Positions 1 through 12,276 of a stretch of DNA of 64,000 nucleotides are shown here, in pieces; the first letter of the stretch is position 1, and each line of letters starts with the position of its first letter. The translations under genes and the position numbers were made by a program. The notes under the pieces were generated by a model that worked only from the letters and a program-made list of their open reading frames with translations, was not told the origin of the DNA and did not search any database. The DNA comes from Kingdonia uniflora (lineage: Eukaryota > Streptophyta > Magnoliopsida > Ranunculales > Circaeasteraceae), in the NCBI GenBank assembly GCA_014058105.1, contig JACGCM010001793.1, positions 806,001 through 870,000 on the forward strand. Reading direction: 5' to 3'.

Positions 1-444
1 TTTGGCCTATCAAAAGTTCTTAGAATAGCCACATGTTCAGAAGAAATAATTTTAATAAAAGGCAATGAGAACCTATGCTCTTCAAAAAGGGGTATACACT
101 TGGTGTTCTATTGCTAGAATATTATAAATGCACCCTTAGACTAGTACGTCCACAGAAAATATAAACATCTGAAGTTATCTCAAACCAACAAAAGGACACC
201 TCTTTAACACAAAAAAACTACCTAGTACCTCTTCTTCATCAATCATCCTTACTTATATACATGGAGTAACTTGGTATGATTTATTGATTTCTTGCATCCA
301 TATTTGTAGGCTATACCACATGAAAATTACAAGGGCAATTATCAGACTACTAGTTTCATACAAGGCAAGCATGACTAAACATCAAGAAAATGATAAAGCA
401 TTAAATAGTAACTATACAGCCATTATAGTCATAATAACAAGTCT
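1..444. other. AT-rich flank, no gene recognised
   Basis: No reading frame here resembles a known protein and no repeat structure was noticed. It is the left flank of the processed invertase copy. Bases 445-453 may be one side of its target duplication. Confidence 0.5.
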
Positions 445-469
445 AGCACTGTCTTTCTTTCTTCCTTCC

Positions 470-496
470 TTTTTTTGTTTTTTTTTTTTGTTTTTT
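470..496 (-). repeat. T-rich tract read as fossil poly(A) tail
   Basis: On the plus strand this is a run of T broken only by single G residues, preceded by a T/C-rich stretch. On the minus strand it is an A tract about 160 bases past the stop of the invertase pseudogene. AATAAA-like hexamers on the same strand lie between stop and tract (around 570-585). This is what a reverse-transcribed mRNA tail would leave. A chance homopolymer is possible in DNA this AT-rich. Confidence 0.55.
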
Positions 497-658
497 ATCC
501 GGGTTTAAAATGGTTTTGGATTTCAACTATGTTTTCTACAAATTGTTAAACAAGGAACATAAATAAACTAGCAATTATTTATTTGTTAAAAAATGATATT
601 TCTCATTAATGATACAATTTCCTATCTAGTGCATCCCCACTCCTCCACTTTTGATCTT

Positions 659-2233
659 TCAATACCTTGTAGCTTTTTTCATAGAGCAAGCACTTAAACT
701 TGTGATTCTGATACTCTCTGTTCCATTATTGAAGACATGGAGCTAAGCCCTATCTCCAATAGCTAGCTTTGGGTAAACCCTAGATGTTATGCATGCTTTT
801 CCTTCCTCTCCAAAGCACTCCACAATGGAGTGATCTATCAAAGTCCTCAAAGACAGCTTATCATGGGCAGGATTTACATTCAAGAAAGGTCCATTTGTGG
901 TTTTATCCAAGTCTTGTTCGACCAAGGAAGATCTGCTATGGTCACTGCACATGAGCGCCACATAGCTGTTGCTTTTCGGATCTTTAAAATTTCTGAAAAT
1001 AACTACAGTTTCTTCCTCCAAACCCTTAGATGCCAAAACAAATAACCCAAATGGTCCTACACTTCCTCTCTTTGAAGCTTCTTTTTCCCTACAAAGCAAT
1101 TCAAGGTTCATCCAACTTGGGTCAAAGATCTATGCTTTCTCCAATTTCGGCAGATCAAATATGACCTCTACATCGGCTTGGCCAGCTGTTACACAAAAAA
1201 ATTTAACTACTGATCTTCCTTTGAGCTTTGTACTTGGCAAATGGATTCCTTTTACGTAATTTTTTTATTTTTGCAAAGGACCATTGAACTAGTTGACGTC
1301 TACTTTTATTGAGCCAAATTTCCCGAGGTATTGCTTGAACTCCGGACCACCCTTTCTTCCTATCAAGGGTAACAGGACTCATTAATCTAACCCCACAATA
1401 TTCACCGGTTTTTATCGCTATCAAAGCAAGCCTTTGAAGCATAAAACTTGCCATAATCGTATCTTCGCCCCGAATTGTTGTCCATGGATCCAGAGTGAGG
1501 AATATACTTATCTTTAACATGGTAATATATACCTATTGTGTAGTACTCACGCTTAGTATCATCCAAGCTTACCTTAAGTTCATGTTTAATACTAGAACTA
1601 ATCACGGAAGTGTCTAGTCCAAGTTTACTAATAATAGATGCAGGGAAGAAATCTGGACACACCCGCATTCCAGTATCTTTTATTGAATGAAGAGGGTATT
1701 GTGATTTGACCCAATTAAAAAAATCTTTACTTCTATAAACAAATTGATCTTCCTCGACGCCTTACTTTGTTCCTGATGATCAATCTCCATCTTCCGTCTG
1801 GGCCTTGCCATGCAGTCGTCGGGTCCCTAAATGAACTCGCATTAATTCCGTTCATTTTAGTAGGAACCATTAAAGGATTTTGAGGTGGTTTAATCCATTT
1901 TCGGTGGAACGGATCAGATAAGTTCTTGGGTAAGGCAATATTTTGTACTTGACGATTTTATAGATCAATGACGGTATACATTATCACAGGTTTAGTCCTT
2001 GGAAGAATAGTTGGAGAGCCCAACCAACACCCGTTTTCATCAAATGGTATGATCAAGTTTTTGGGAGGTTGGAAAATATAACCAGTTCTATAAGGTTGTT
2101 TTTGCATTGAACTTCACTGCATAGATTCAAGATTTTTGTATATCTGGTGAGATGCTCCAACTCCAACTCCAGCTCCATAACAGAAAACAAGAAAAGAGCA
2201 CAAGAAAACTAGCAAAGCATTTGAAATCACCAT
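659..2233 (-). pseudogene. Cell-wall invertase (beta-fructofuranosidase, GH32) processed pseudogene
   Basis: Intact relatives are secreted enzymes that split apoplastic sucrose into glucose and fructose. Read from 2233 leftwards there is a start codon and hydrophobic signal peptide (MVISNALLVFLCSFLVFCYG), the FQPPKN block, a [11 protein letters not shown] block, the FRDPTTAW substrate motif, YRSKDF, CPDFF (the cell-wall isoform has Pro where vacuolar ones have Val), KGWSGVQAIPR, a beta-sandwich domain and a LSACSMKK end. About 55 residues between FQPPKN and GCW are deleted, removing the NDPNG nucleophile. At least four frameshifts and several stops follow. All usual plant invertase introns are absent and the copy is contiguous, which with the A tract downstream points to retroposition. 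The family assignment is firm; the mechanism is inferred. Confidence 0.9.
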
Positions 2234-2300
2234 GAATCTATCCTAGAATTGCTTGAGTTTTTTTATTATATCCGTTATTAGCTAAGAAAAGAGTACTGTC

Positions 2301-3460
2301 ATTTGACTTTTTCAGAGCTCCATAGCAAGGCACAAAAAGACATACCACATTAGTAGATTAAAGTAACTATACAACCAGTCATAACTAAGAGCCACTCAAA
2401 TAGGATCCTAAAATGGAGTGTTTACAGCACTCTTAAAGACCCCAATCAACTTATATTTCACATTTAGAGTCATGATTTATTTTTTAGTCTATAAGATCCC
2501 AGCTACCCTTATAGGGCTAAGCTACATCTGATTTATCTTAATATGAGTATTAGCTTGCCCCGAGACTTGCAACAATCGCAGTCTTGGTTTACTTGGCACG
2601 AGAGGTCTAAATATTCCATTTGCTTGAATAAATCATACAGCTGATCTTAAGTGTTCAAAATAAGTATTAGATTGTTATAATGTATATCACATTTAAATTT
2701 TAAGTTTTATAGAAAGCTAGAAATCGTAAGTTTAGGTGGACTCCCTCGCGATAACAAAACTCCAGAAGATTCAAACTCAGGGGACAAGCATTGGAAAAAT
2801 ACTTGACGGATCTTTTAAATCGAAGTTAGTGAGAGGATTACAAATCAAAATTAAAAAGAGATCATGGTAATTTTATACTTTGTTCAAAACCCCATTTCAA
2901 ACGAGAATCTTCAAGCAGTTTAATTTAAATATCTCAATGACTTCAGTTCAGAGGAAAAGTCTAATAATCCAATTTCACCCAAATGAAATATTAACCAAAC
3001 ACCAGATACTAATTTCACAAATTTCACCCAAAGAATTTTGATTTCAAAGGAACAAATCTAATTAATCCACAAATCATATGTTAATTTTCTCAAAAATTAA
3101 AATTAAATTACAATTGAGAGTATGAACAATTCAAAAGTTAGGGTTTAAGAACTTGTGAGTTTTCAAGATTGCTGGAAGAGAGAGTAAATCAGAGAAGAAC
3201 TTGAAGAGATTGTAGGATTGGGCTTTGAAATGATTGTTGTTAAGATATGAGGAATCTCTGAAGAATTTATCTTTCTATGGTTTAACATAAGATGGAAGAA
3301 CAAAATCTAATTGGAAAAGTAAGTGGAATCCCAATTAAAACTAGGGGAAAAGGAAATGGAAAAGGAAAAATACACGGACATAAACAATTTACAACAGCCT
3401 ATCCCCGTAACAAATATGACACATCAATTACCCTATTAAAGAGGTTGTGGTAATTTTATG
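2301..3460. other. AT-rich spacer, no gene recognised
   Basis: No convincing coding frame, LTR end or RNA gene. If element B once had a left (3') LTR it should lie here, but nothing matches its right LTR, so that end has been deleted or diverged beyond recognition. Confidence 0.45.
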
Positions 3461-3468
3461 ATTTTTGT

Positions 3469-5045
3469 GTGATGAGGGTGGTCAATGGTATGAATGTAGG
3501 ACTGAGACATGAGGGGATGGGTTTAATCGAGTGGTTCGATATTGTATTGTTCTACTCGAGTAAAGTAAACCAGAAGGTGGACACGTACCGCATTCAATAT
3601 CACGGAGAAAAGCCCTGGTTGTTTGATTTGTGCTCGAAGGGTCGAGGGTGGGATAAAGACTTGGCTGTAGTGCGAGGTAATTATGAGAATGTCGAAGGAG
3701 AGGACGCCTATAAGTTACATCATGGGGTCTATAATCCAAGTATGTTGATGGTCGAAGTATTTTTTTTGGCATATTGATCGAATAGACTGATAAACATGTT
3801 TTTATTTGTTCTGCAGCACCTACTAACCAAACCTTGACAAATCCGAGGAAATATATTGACGAGCTAATTGACTCGGATGAGGAGTGGGTAAATTGTGTAT
3901 TCAGAAAGTTAGATTGTGGAAAGGGAAGAAGAAGACAAATTCCTTACTTCAAAACGTTCTTGTAGCTCTGAAGCCATTAAAGAAGAGGGGAGACGAAGGT
4001 GCTTCGCGGGGTCAAAGAAATGGAGAAAGTTAGATTAACGCGGAAGGTGAATTATGTTCCAATGGGGCAGCATGCAGCGCCAGTGCCAAAAGTAGTTCGT
4101 GATGCATCGAAGTAGGTATCGACGTAGGCTGACAAAGGGAAGAGCAAGGCCTTTCCCGAATCTTCGAAAGTCCAGCAGCTGAAGGTAACTCAGCGTATGA
4201 GGCATAGGGAGGTGGGGGAGGATGTTGCGGAGGATGTGGACGAAGCGCTAGCAAAAGCCGAATTAAAAGAGCATGCTCGAGCCACGGCTGCTTCGATGGC
4301 AGCACTCTGCGGTAATGACCCAGAGGAGGCTGGGAGGCGGATGAATAAGACTTTTCATCAGGTAACTATTATTTTTTGAAATTTTGAAAATTTCCTAAAG
4401 TTCACCCTGCTTCAAGAAATACTGATGGTTCAAATATTCTGGCAGTCACATGCTTGGTCTCAAGTTTTTATCAAGGCCAAAAAGGTAACAACGAGGCAGC
4501 TAAGACAGCCGGTTGAAAATCTAGAGCTTGCTCGAGGGACCGACGCATCGCTGGTGTCTGAGGTTAAATTTTTAAAGCGAGAGCAGTTGATTATCAGAGC
4601 TGAATGCGAGAGGAAACTCGAAGCTCATTGTGACAACCATACTCAAGTGCAGAAGGTACTGATGTCGAAGCTAGCTATGAAAGAGAAGGCAAAGGAAGAA
4701 TAGAGGGAGACCTTCCAAGGGAAATTTGACGGGGAGTGTAAGACATCAACCAGGCTGAAGATCATCATCGAAGATTTTGTGTATGATCCCATAACTCTGC
4801 AGCGCTTTCCTGTACCTGAAGGGCCACTTGCCACAGGTGTTGTGTAGACAGAAAGGATGGGCGTGGATCCCGCTGGTGGAGGTGTAGGAGAGGGCACAGA
4901 AGCTCCTGTGTCTGAAGATATTGCTGATGGTATAGTAGTGGATGGGGTGGCCGACCCTTTGGGGCCAAATCTTAATGTCGAAGATTCTGGAGGTGATGCT
5001 GCAGAAGAGACTGTGGGAGGAGATGACATGGCCACTCTTGTATGA
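3469..5045 (+). pseudogene. Antisense accessory gene of element B (acidic, coiled-coil protein)
   Basis: Runs opposite to gag-pol. The first block (3469-3777) has a W/Y-rich globular stretch with EKPWLFDLCSKGRGWDK and a GNYE motif; element E has a related GNYE block in its antisense gene. It is followed by a TTTGTTCTGCAG acceptor-like site near 3815 and a frame beginning APTNQTL. Later blocks are Ala/Glu-rich (4197-4375), helical with heptad-like Leu/Glu spacing (4425-4700), then an acidic Gly-rich tail ending at 5045. A CAG/GTAACT donor-like site follows residue Q near 4362. Several in-frame stops make it non-functional. Gypsy-type transposon proteins of this layout are known from Tat elements; function unknown. 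Confidence 0.6.
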
Positions 5046-5334
5046 GGTACTATAGTTGTTATCTTGCTGTAATAAAGACTCATTTCTCTAAACTTGTCAT
5101 GGATTGGGAATACCCTGAGTACTGGTTTGAACAATTTGTAACTGATTTGAACTTTAACTGTCAACTTGTGATTAATTTGAATTGCGGATACTAGTTTGTT
5201 GATTTGTGTTGAACTTGATTCTCTGCTATATGTTGTACTGAAACATCTTGCATGCAGTAGAGTTGTTAATATTCCTGAATACTTGTATCTATGTATGATG
5301 GAAGTATAGAATACTAGTAGAAGTATCAAACCTT

Positions 5335-6115
5335 GAAGAGCTTCGAGGTCATTCCCCGAGTATCAGTCGAGAGATGGGCATAATACTTTGGTGAGACCAA
5401 GAAATTTACAGGACTTCAAAGGCTTGAACCTAGTCAAAGTAGAACGTGGCTTCCCCCAATGCATTCCCAAGGGTCCGGTCTGTCGACAATTCATGCCCCT
5501 CGAGTTTGCTCAAATTTGGAGACTTGAAATACTTCAAGGTCGCCCCCAAGTATCAGTCTGGTCGAAGGGTTGACATGATACTTAGGTTAGGCCAAGAAAT
5601 TCACTGGATTTCGAAAGCCTAAGTCTAAACGAAGCATAACATGGTCACCCCTAATACATTCACGAGGGTCCGGTCTGTCGACCATTCATGCCCCTTGAGT
5701 TTGTTCGAATTTGGTGACTTGAAAAACATCGAGGTCACCCCCAAGTATCAGTCGGGTCGATGGATTGACATGATACTTAGGTTAGACCAAGAAATTCACT
5801 GGACTTCGAAGGCCTAAGCCCAAACAAAGCCTACGTGGTCACCCCAAATGCATTCCTGGGGGTCCGGTCTACCGACCATTCATGCCCCACGAGTTTGCTC
5901 ATATTTTAGAGACTTGAAAAACTTCGAGGTCACCCCCAAGTATCAGTCGGGTCGAAGGGTTGATATGACACTTAGGTTAGACCAAGAAATTCACAGGACT
6001 TTGAAGGCCTAAGCCTAAACAAAGAATAACGTTGTCGCCCTCAATGCATTCCTGAGGGTCCGATCTGTCGACCATTCATGCCCCTAGAGTTTGCTTAAAT
6101 TTTGGAGACATGAAA
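5335..6115. repeat. Tandem array, about four copies of a 190-195 bp unit
   Basis: The block containing CTTCGAGGTCACCCCCAAG followed by TATCAGTCGG recurs with TATCAG at 5361, 5551, 5746 and 5941, giving periods of 190, 195 and 195. Each unit also repeats GGTCCGGTCTGTCGACC and CATGCCCC. It sits between integrase and the antisense gene of element B, the same place where elements A and E have arrays of other units. Confidence 0.9.
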
Positions 6116-6289
6116 AATTTACTGGAAAACATGATGCAAAGTTCGTAGGAAAAAATATGTTTATTGATTATACTGTATTTATATCAGGTGAACAAGGTGG
6201 AGGCTGTAGCCTTTTGTATAAGACTAGTTGCATTGTATTCTATGGATTAGGTAGATACTCTTCATCTTCTGTCATCAGGTAATATGAAT

Positions 6290-7450
6290 ACTTGTCAGTT
6301 TTATCGTACACGACGTAAGGGCCTTCCCATGATTCAGCTAACTTGTCGACATTGTATGACATGTCGAAGGATCAAATCTCCAATATTAAAACTACGTGGT
6401 CAAACTTTCTTATTGTATGATTTTTAGAGGGAGAGATGATATTGGTCGAGGTTAGCGATTGCTCGGTCTCTTGATTTGTCGATCCATATCATATTGAATC
6501 CGATTTTAAATTCATTATCTTCATCTGGGAGGTTGGGATCGCATGTTGGTGCTTCAAATTGAGTGGGTAGCACTGTATTGGTCCCATAGGCTAAAAGCAA
6601 AGGTATGCAACCCGTTACCTTTCGTGGTGTTGTTCGATAGGCCCAGGGGAGATGCTGTAGTTCTTAAATCCATTGTCCTTTCTTCACATCGACATGCTTT
6701 TTGAGACTGTCGACTATAGATTTATTGATTGCTATGACCTGACCATTCCCATGGGGGTAGTAAGGTGTTCAGGGAGAGAGGATGATGTTGTACTTCTTGA
6801 GAAAATTGTGGACTTTGTTCCCAACAAATTGTGGGCCATTATAACATCGAATCATGTGAGGGTAGCCGAAGCGTGTGGCGATATTTTCCCATAAAAAATT
6901 GATGACTTCTTCTCTGGTTCGACATAAAGGCACGGCTTCGACCCATTTAGTAAAGTAATATATTGCTGTAAGTATATTTTCTAGGCTACCCGATGCTTTT
7001 GGAAAAGGACATACAAAATCGATGGCCTATCGCTTAAATGGCCAAGAGACTTGACTATAATGGAGGCCTTGTGAAGGGCTATGGATGTCGCGGTCATGAT
7101 GCTGGCATTTCTTACAGTGTTTGGTGTACTCTTCGGGCTGCTTCGTCATATTGGGCCAGAATAAACCTTGGGAGATGGGTCGAAGGGCCATAGATCGACA
7201 AGTGGCATGAGTACCGCAGGTACCTTAGTAGAGTTTAGCATGAATTATAGAGGCCTCATTTTGAGATATGCATCGGAGGAGGGCGCCATTTGAGGATTTG
7301 CGACATAATTGCCTTTGAAAATGGTGTATCAGCGGCAGTTTTCTAATTATGACCGTTTGGCTTTGGAATAGTCTGGGAGGGTAGAACGTTTGAAGTAGGC
7401 AAGAAATGGTGTTTTCCAGTCGTGACTCTCGCCCCCAGTATTGATGGCAT
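6290..7450 (-). pseudogene. Element B integrase remnant
   Basis: Minus-strand frames give the zinc-finger end KHCKKCQHH, the first catalytic block ending TKWVEAVPLC, and RFGYPHMIRCYNGPQF. In intact integrases the last motif reads DNG, so the second catalytic Asp has become Tyr here. The region around the catalytic Glu is scrambled by stops and frameshifts. The enzyme would insert element cDNA into the chromosome; this copy cannot. It follows the second RNase H and precedes the tandem array. Confidence 0.8.
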
Positions 7451-7503
7451 TGACTTCCATCTGGTTGATACTTAAGGAATTCGAGTACTTTGAAATGGAG
7501 TGT

Positions 7504-7930
7504 TCAAGATTCAGACTGGCCTAACATGGCTGTTATGTAGGCGAGGGAATCTACGTGTCTGTATTCGCCTCGGGGGTAGTGAGTAATAGAAGATTTTTTA
7601 GGAAAATAGTCCATGCGCTGGCGGACGTGAGCAGCATACTCAGCCATGCGACCATTGGCTTGATTTTCACCGATGCATTGTCTCTGGATAAGTTGTGAAT
7701 CTGTAAAAATGTTAAGTTTAAGGATACCAAGATCGAGTGTGAGGTCGAGGCCATGGATCAAGGCTTGATATTCAGCCACGTTGTTGGAGCATTCAAAGTT
7801 TAACTTGACTACCATTTCAATTCAATCATTGGTGGGTGTAACCAGGATGATACCAATCCCCGATCCATTAGGTCCAGTGGATCCATCTATGAAGAGATGC
7901 CAGCCTGTGTTAGGGTTCCATGGGTCAGTT
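7504..7930 (-). pseudogene. Element B second (archaeal-type) RNase H
   Basis: The frame reads ECSNNVAEYQALIHGLDLTL and continues NIFTDSQLIQRQ, YPRGEYRHVDSLAYI, the typical extra RNase H module between the first RNase H and integrase in Tat elements. The DSQL Asp and the VDSLA Asp are present. The start of the module, right of 7815, contains stops. Its presence separates this element from chromoviruses and Athila. Confidence 0.75.
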
Positions 7931-7959
7931 TGTTCGGGCTAGTCTTCTGGTAGGTCCTC

Positions 7960-9130
7960 TACGCGTTCCTCCCAGTCGACATCTTCGACCTGGAAGTCGG
8001 CAAGGATATTGGCGACAGCTTGGCCATTTTGGGATACCTTCTTCTCAAATGTGATGTCGTGTTTGCCAAGAAATGCAGACCACTGCTGTACCCGTCTAGA
8101 TTTTTCTTTCTTGCTTAGTACTTCTCGAAGGGGATAACTTGTGATAACGCGGATAGGGTGGGCTTGAAAATATGGTTTAAGTTTTCGAGAAGTGTAGACG
8201 AGGGTTAGGAGAAAATGCTTAAGCTTTGTGCATCGAGTCTCTGCAGATGTCAGGGTTTTGCTGATAAAGTATACAGGTTTCTCAAAGCTGGATTCAAGTC
8301 GAATGAGGACTAAACTGATAGAAGTGTCGGTGACCGCAGGGTATAATGAAAGCGTCTCACCTTTGATGGGGCACTGATTATGGGTGGTCGACCAAGGTAT
8401 GCAATAAGTTCAAGGAAGGCCTATTCACAGTCGGGTGTCCAATTGATATCAGGGTTGTTTTTGTTTTTGGCCTTGTGGGCGCCTTGGTCGCGTAAGAGGG
8501 AGAAGAGCTTGGCACAACGGTTTGAGGATTTCAAAATAAAGCAGCTGAGGGTCTCTATCTTGCCAGCCATCTTTTGGACATCTATTTTGGTTCGGAGGGA
8601 AGGCATATCGATAAGGGCTCGGATATGAGTAGGGTCGACCTCGATACCTCGTTTGTTGATGAGGTGGCTTAAGAATTTGCCAGACGAAACACCAAGTTGG
8701 CATTTGCCTAGGTTAAATTTCATGTTGCATGTTCGAAGTATCGAGAAGACATCGGTTAGGTCTTGGATGTGGGTCTATTTTTGGAGGCTCATGCATAACA
8801 TGTCGTCGATGTAAACTTCTACCGACTTGCCAAAAAAGGATTTAAACATGGTTGTAACAAGGCGTTGGTAAGTGGCGCCCTCATTTTTAAGGCCCAAGGG
8901 CATGACGTTAAAACAGTAAAGGCCTTGTTCAGTGATAAAAAAAGTTTTAAGTTGATCCTCGAGGATGAGGGATATCTGATTGTAACCCGAAGCCGCGTCC
9001 ATCATCGATAGTCGCTCATGTCCGGCTGTGGCATCCAGGAGTACTAAAATGATTGGGAGGGGGAAGTTGTCCTTCAGTATGTGTTTGCTGATGTCTGTGA
9101 AGTCGACATAGATTTTGATCTTGCCGTTCT
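7960..9130 (-). pseudogene. Element B reverse transcriptase and RNase H
   Basis: From right to left: KNGKIKIYVDFTDISK, FPLPII, MMDAASGYNQI, MPLGLKNEGATYQR, VEVYIDDM, and the connection with GKFLSHLINKRGIEVDP and LRDQGAHK. The catalytic YIDDM box is intact. Stops occur just after it and throughout RNase H (about 7960-8390). This is the part that would copy element RNA into cDNA. The fingers region upstream of KNGK is lost by deletion, because the protease tail runs straight into it. Confidence 0.85.
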
Positions 9131-9132
9131 TC

Positions 9133-9900
9133 TTAGGAACTGCAATAATATAGGCAGAGGGTTTGATGGGTGTGGTACATGGTGTTGAAGGTATAGAGAT
9201 AGAGGGAGAGAGTGATTGCTATGGTATTTCGATGAGTTTCTGGGTTTGATCGATCTCTGGATGATCGCATTAACGGGCGAGGCGTTGGAAGCCTTTTAAA
9301 TTCCATGTACCACAGGGGGTAGTGAAACGAAGGGTGTGATGGTAAGTTAGAGGTATGGCACGCATGGCATGGAGCCAATTGCGCCCAAGGATACCGAGAT
9401 ACTCTGATTTCTTGTTGATGACAAGAAAACAGTTTTAAAGTATGACTGGGCTGGTAGTAACAGGAAGGCTAATTCGACCAACGACGACTTTGGTTGCCCC
9501 ATTAAAACCTTTCAGTTCAACATTGGCGGGGGTGATGAGGTCTGTTTTGTTCATGGCATGAATGGTATAAAGGAAAAGTACATCAACTGCACTTCCCGTA
9601 TCAATAAGCATGGTATGGAGGACGAGCTGGTCGACCTTAATCATAATTACTAAAGGGTTGGAATAGAGGAAATGAGCGTGCGATGTGTCACAGTCGATAT
9701 ATAAAATACCCTCGGATCGAGGGTATTGACTCGATTCTAGTAAGAGGGCGGGTAGCTTTTCCTGGTAGGTAAATTTGTAGTATTCTTCGACATGCTTGCG
9801 CTTGCTTTAAGAATGGCTGCTGTCTATATTGTTGACCTTGATGAGATGAAGTTGGTCGACAGCAGGGGTGGGTTGAGGTTTGAGGTACGACCCATCGAGG
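9133..9900 (-). pseudogene. Element B aspartic protease
   Basis: The frame at 9644-9435 contains the catalytic motif IDTGSAVDVLF, followed by KGFNGATKVVVGRISLPV. After a break, an ILGRNWLHAMRAIP block (about 9380) marks the C-terminal part. The active-site DTG is intact but the frame is interrupted by stops on both sides. In the living element it would process the Gag-Pol polyprotein. Confidence 0.75.
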
Positions 9901-11491
9901 TAACGAGGAAGTTCAGTGGCATATTGATGTAGACGACCGGCCTTAAGAATTATTTCTAGAGAGTACTACAGAGTGAAGTATTTGTTGGTGTGGTGGCAGT
10001 TTTACTTATGGTTCTGGCAGTAAGGTTTACCTTGCTTAACCTCGATGGGGAAAGGGGTACGCCATATGCGGTCCGCCTAAATCTCTGGTAGAAGGATGCT
10101 AATAGGAACAGTAAGCTTGGTGAGGTCCGCCTTCGGTCATTGTTTGTGAGCCTTAGTGGTAGGGTCATCAGTGTCGGGACGTTTGCGGCTATCAGTCTCC
10201 TGTGTGATGGGAGCAATCATGGGTGCAGGAGTGGAAGGTTGGCCCTGTCATGGTTTGTTCAGAGTGGTGGTCAATGGTTGCCCCTGTCGATTTGACTCGC
10301 GGAGGCGCTTATGGTTGATATACACATTAACTTTGGATAACCTTTCCTCAAGGGTTCGTGGTTTTTGGAGTACAAGGTACTCTTTGACGCGGCAGTTATC
10401 TGGCAAAGTGTTAGAATAAGTGAGCACAACGTTTGCACAGTCGAGGTTTTTAATCTTGCGCGACTCGTTGAGAAACCGTTTGGTGAAGGCTTCGTGGGTT
10501 CAGTAGGGGATTTACGGAAGTTGAAGAGGGCATCGACCTGAACATCTCGATCTTTCTTAAAGGAAAATTGGGTGAGAAAAAGACAAGATAATTACTCGAA
10601 GCTTCTGATCGAGCCACTGGGAAGGTTATGATACCATCTGAGAGGGCTGTCTGTGTGGCTGGTGGGAAAAGGTCGACACATCAGGTGGTCAACCGTGGAT
10701 TAAAGGCTTAAAGCATTTTAAAATTCGAGGATGTGGGATTGAGGGTCAGTATTGTAATATTTACTGATTTTGGTAAGGCAAAAATTTGGAGGAACCTCGA
10801 TAGTGAGGAGTTTAGGGCAGAGGGGGTTGTTTAACCGACTCCAAGAGTTCGGTGTAGGGCTCGCGCTGAAGCGGATGGCAGGATGAATTTTTTGGCCGAG
10901 GTCCTGTTGTGTAAAATTGGCCGGATGAGGGGGGGGGGATCTTTGGGGTCTAAGGGGATGAGGCTAAATATTCGGCGTGTGCTCAGTGTTGCACTCCCTG
11001 AGATGTTCTTGAGCAGGGGCGCATTTGGGGTATCAGGTAGTGCGAAGAGTGGTATCTGATGAATCCTCTGTGGGGTGCATTCCAGGATGGATGGAACAAG
11101 TAGGCAGAATGGTGGGTGGGGCACCATCGGTGCCTAGATGGACCGGGGGTACTTCATGATGTTGTTGGGTCCCTGGCCGGGCGCGGGCAGAAATACGCGA
11201 TGGGGAGGGTGCTCGAGACGGCGGAGGGACATCTTGAGGCTGAAATCGTTGCAACTCGTGAACTGTATTATGCATATCTTCGAGGGCACGATACTATCTA
11301 TCTGCATCATCCAAACGGCGTTGCCGTTCAGTTTCAAACTCCTGTCGGTGTTCTTCGCACTCCTGATGTCATTGGGTTCGATGTCGCTCCTCAGCCTGAT
11401 CGAATTGCTGGGTAAGAAGGGCGAGCTGGGCAGCCACATCTTCAGCAGAGTTGCTGGCATGGGTAGAAGTAAAGAGGAGGGTGGGGGCCAT
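9900..11491 (-). pseudogene. Element B gag
   Basis: Starts with an ATG at 11491, 80 bases inside the LTR, with MAPTLLFTSTHASN and a helical QQFDQAEERHRTQ segment. An in-frame TGA follows almost at once, where a CGA codon is likely. Downstream are a Pro-rich stretch, a capsid-like block (MCRPFPTS, YHNLPSGSIRSFE, RDVQVDALFNF) and a cysteine-histidine remnant (CQNHK, CHHTNKYF) near 9990. The product would be the capsid protein. Multiple stops and frameshifts. Confidence 0.7.
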
Positions 11492-11553
11492 TGGAGGTGG
11501 CTGCTAGAATTAGAAAAAGAAAAATGGCAGGGGGAGACTGGTAGGGTGAGAAA

Positions 11554-11570
11554 GCACGGGCGACGCCAAA
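11554..11570 (-). other. Element B primer-binding site
   Basis: On the minus strand TTTGGCGTCGCCCGTG directly follows the LTR end, matching the TGGCG(C/T)CG start of tRNA primer sites in plant Ty3/gypsy elements. This fixes the LTR as the 5' LTR and the element orientation as minus. Confidence 0.75.
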
Positions 11571-12276
11571 TGTAGGGGCCTAACTTCGCGAGAGGGGAAG
11601 TTGACTCTTATACTATCAATCATATTCTCAACCAGAGGGTTTAAGCATATAATCAATAATAATAAGATTAATCTACTGACAATATACTTGCGTGGAGGCC
11701 TTGAATAGGTCACTCCACGACCTCTAATAAAGATTTTGAAGGGTACTGTTATAAATATCGAGTAGTCGAAGTAGCAAAGACTAGGTGATTATAGGGTATT
11801 CGAAGCTAAAGTTACAAGATCTGTGGAGAGAGATTTTCCATCCTCTTCATAGTTCCTCCTCCCTCCTATTTATAGAACATAGGATGGGCTGAGTCACCAT
11901 GGGAGGCCAAGTTACATCTGCATCCTACGGGGACAGCTGAATTATACCCAGAATCAGTTCTAACGCTATAATTGTCGTGTCTGACACCGCAGCTGTGGTT
12001 CCTGACACTGTAGCTTATTGGTTCTAACATTGTAGTTATTGGATCTGGCACTGCAGTTGTCGAGTGGCGTACTCCACTATTCTGTCTGGTAGTGCATTTC
12101 TGTTCGACCATGGTCATACATGGTCGAAGTAATTATGCATTGACGGTTCCTCCAGGTGTTCGAATAGTCTTGGAAGGCTTGATTATTAACTTACTAGGGT
12201 TCGAGTCATCAAGTAGGCTTTGATGTAGCCATCGAGTGTTCTACTGAAACTAGAAGGCTGCGAGTAGGCTACAACA
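11571..12276 (-). repeat. Element B 5' LTR (706 bp)
   Basis: Ends are TGTAGGGGCC at the left and GGCTACAACA at the right, an imperfect inverted pair as in LTRs. On the minus strand a TATA box (CTATAAATAGGA) lies near 11875. The solo LTR at 29996-30713 is a homologue in the opposite orientation. The right edge abuts element A sequence at 12277. Confidence 0.85.

Larger units (their letters stand above)
3469..12276 (-). mobile_element. Element B: Tat-lineage Ty3/gypsy retrotransposon, 3' LTR missing
   Basis: Read on the minus strand the order is 5' LTR (12276-11571), primer-binding site, gag, protease, reverse transcriptase, RNase H, second RNase H, integrase, a tandem array, and a gene in the opposite orientation. 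The duplicated RNase H and the antisense gene after integrase are hallmarks of Tat/Grande-type elements. Coding parts are broken. No second LTR is seen at the left. The right LTR ends exactly where element A sequence begins, suggesting B inserted into A and the left side was later lost. A solo LTR of the same family sits at 29996-30713. Confidence 0.85.

Noticed and set aside
284..508. 74-codon plus-strand frame ending in a Phe-rich stretch
   Set aside because: The Phe run is the T-rich tract read as codons. No domain, and it lies over the fossil tail of the invertase copy.
2301..3460. Hidden 3' LTR of element B
   Set aside because: No stretch matches the LTR at 11571-12276 and no TG/CA ends with a target duplication were found.
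4643..5329. 228-codon minus-strand frame, the longest in the window
   Set aside because: Ser/Thr/Pro-rich low-complexity reading of the opposite strand of the acidic tail in the element B antisense gene; no domain and atypical composition.
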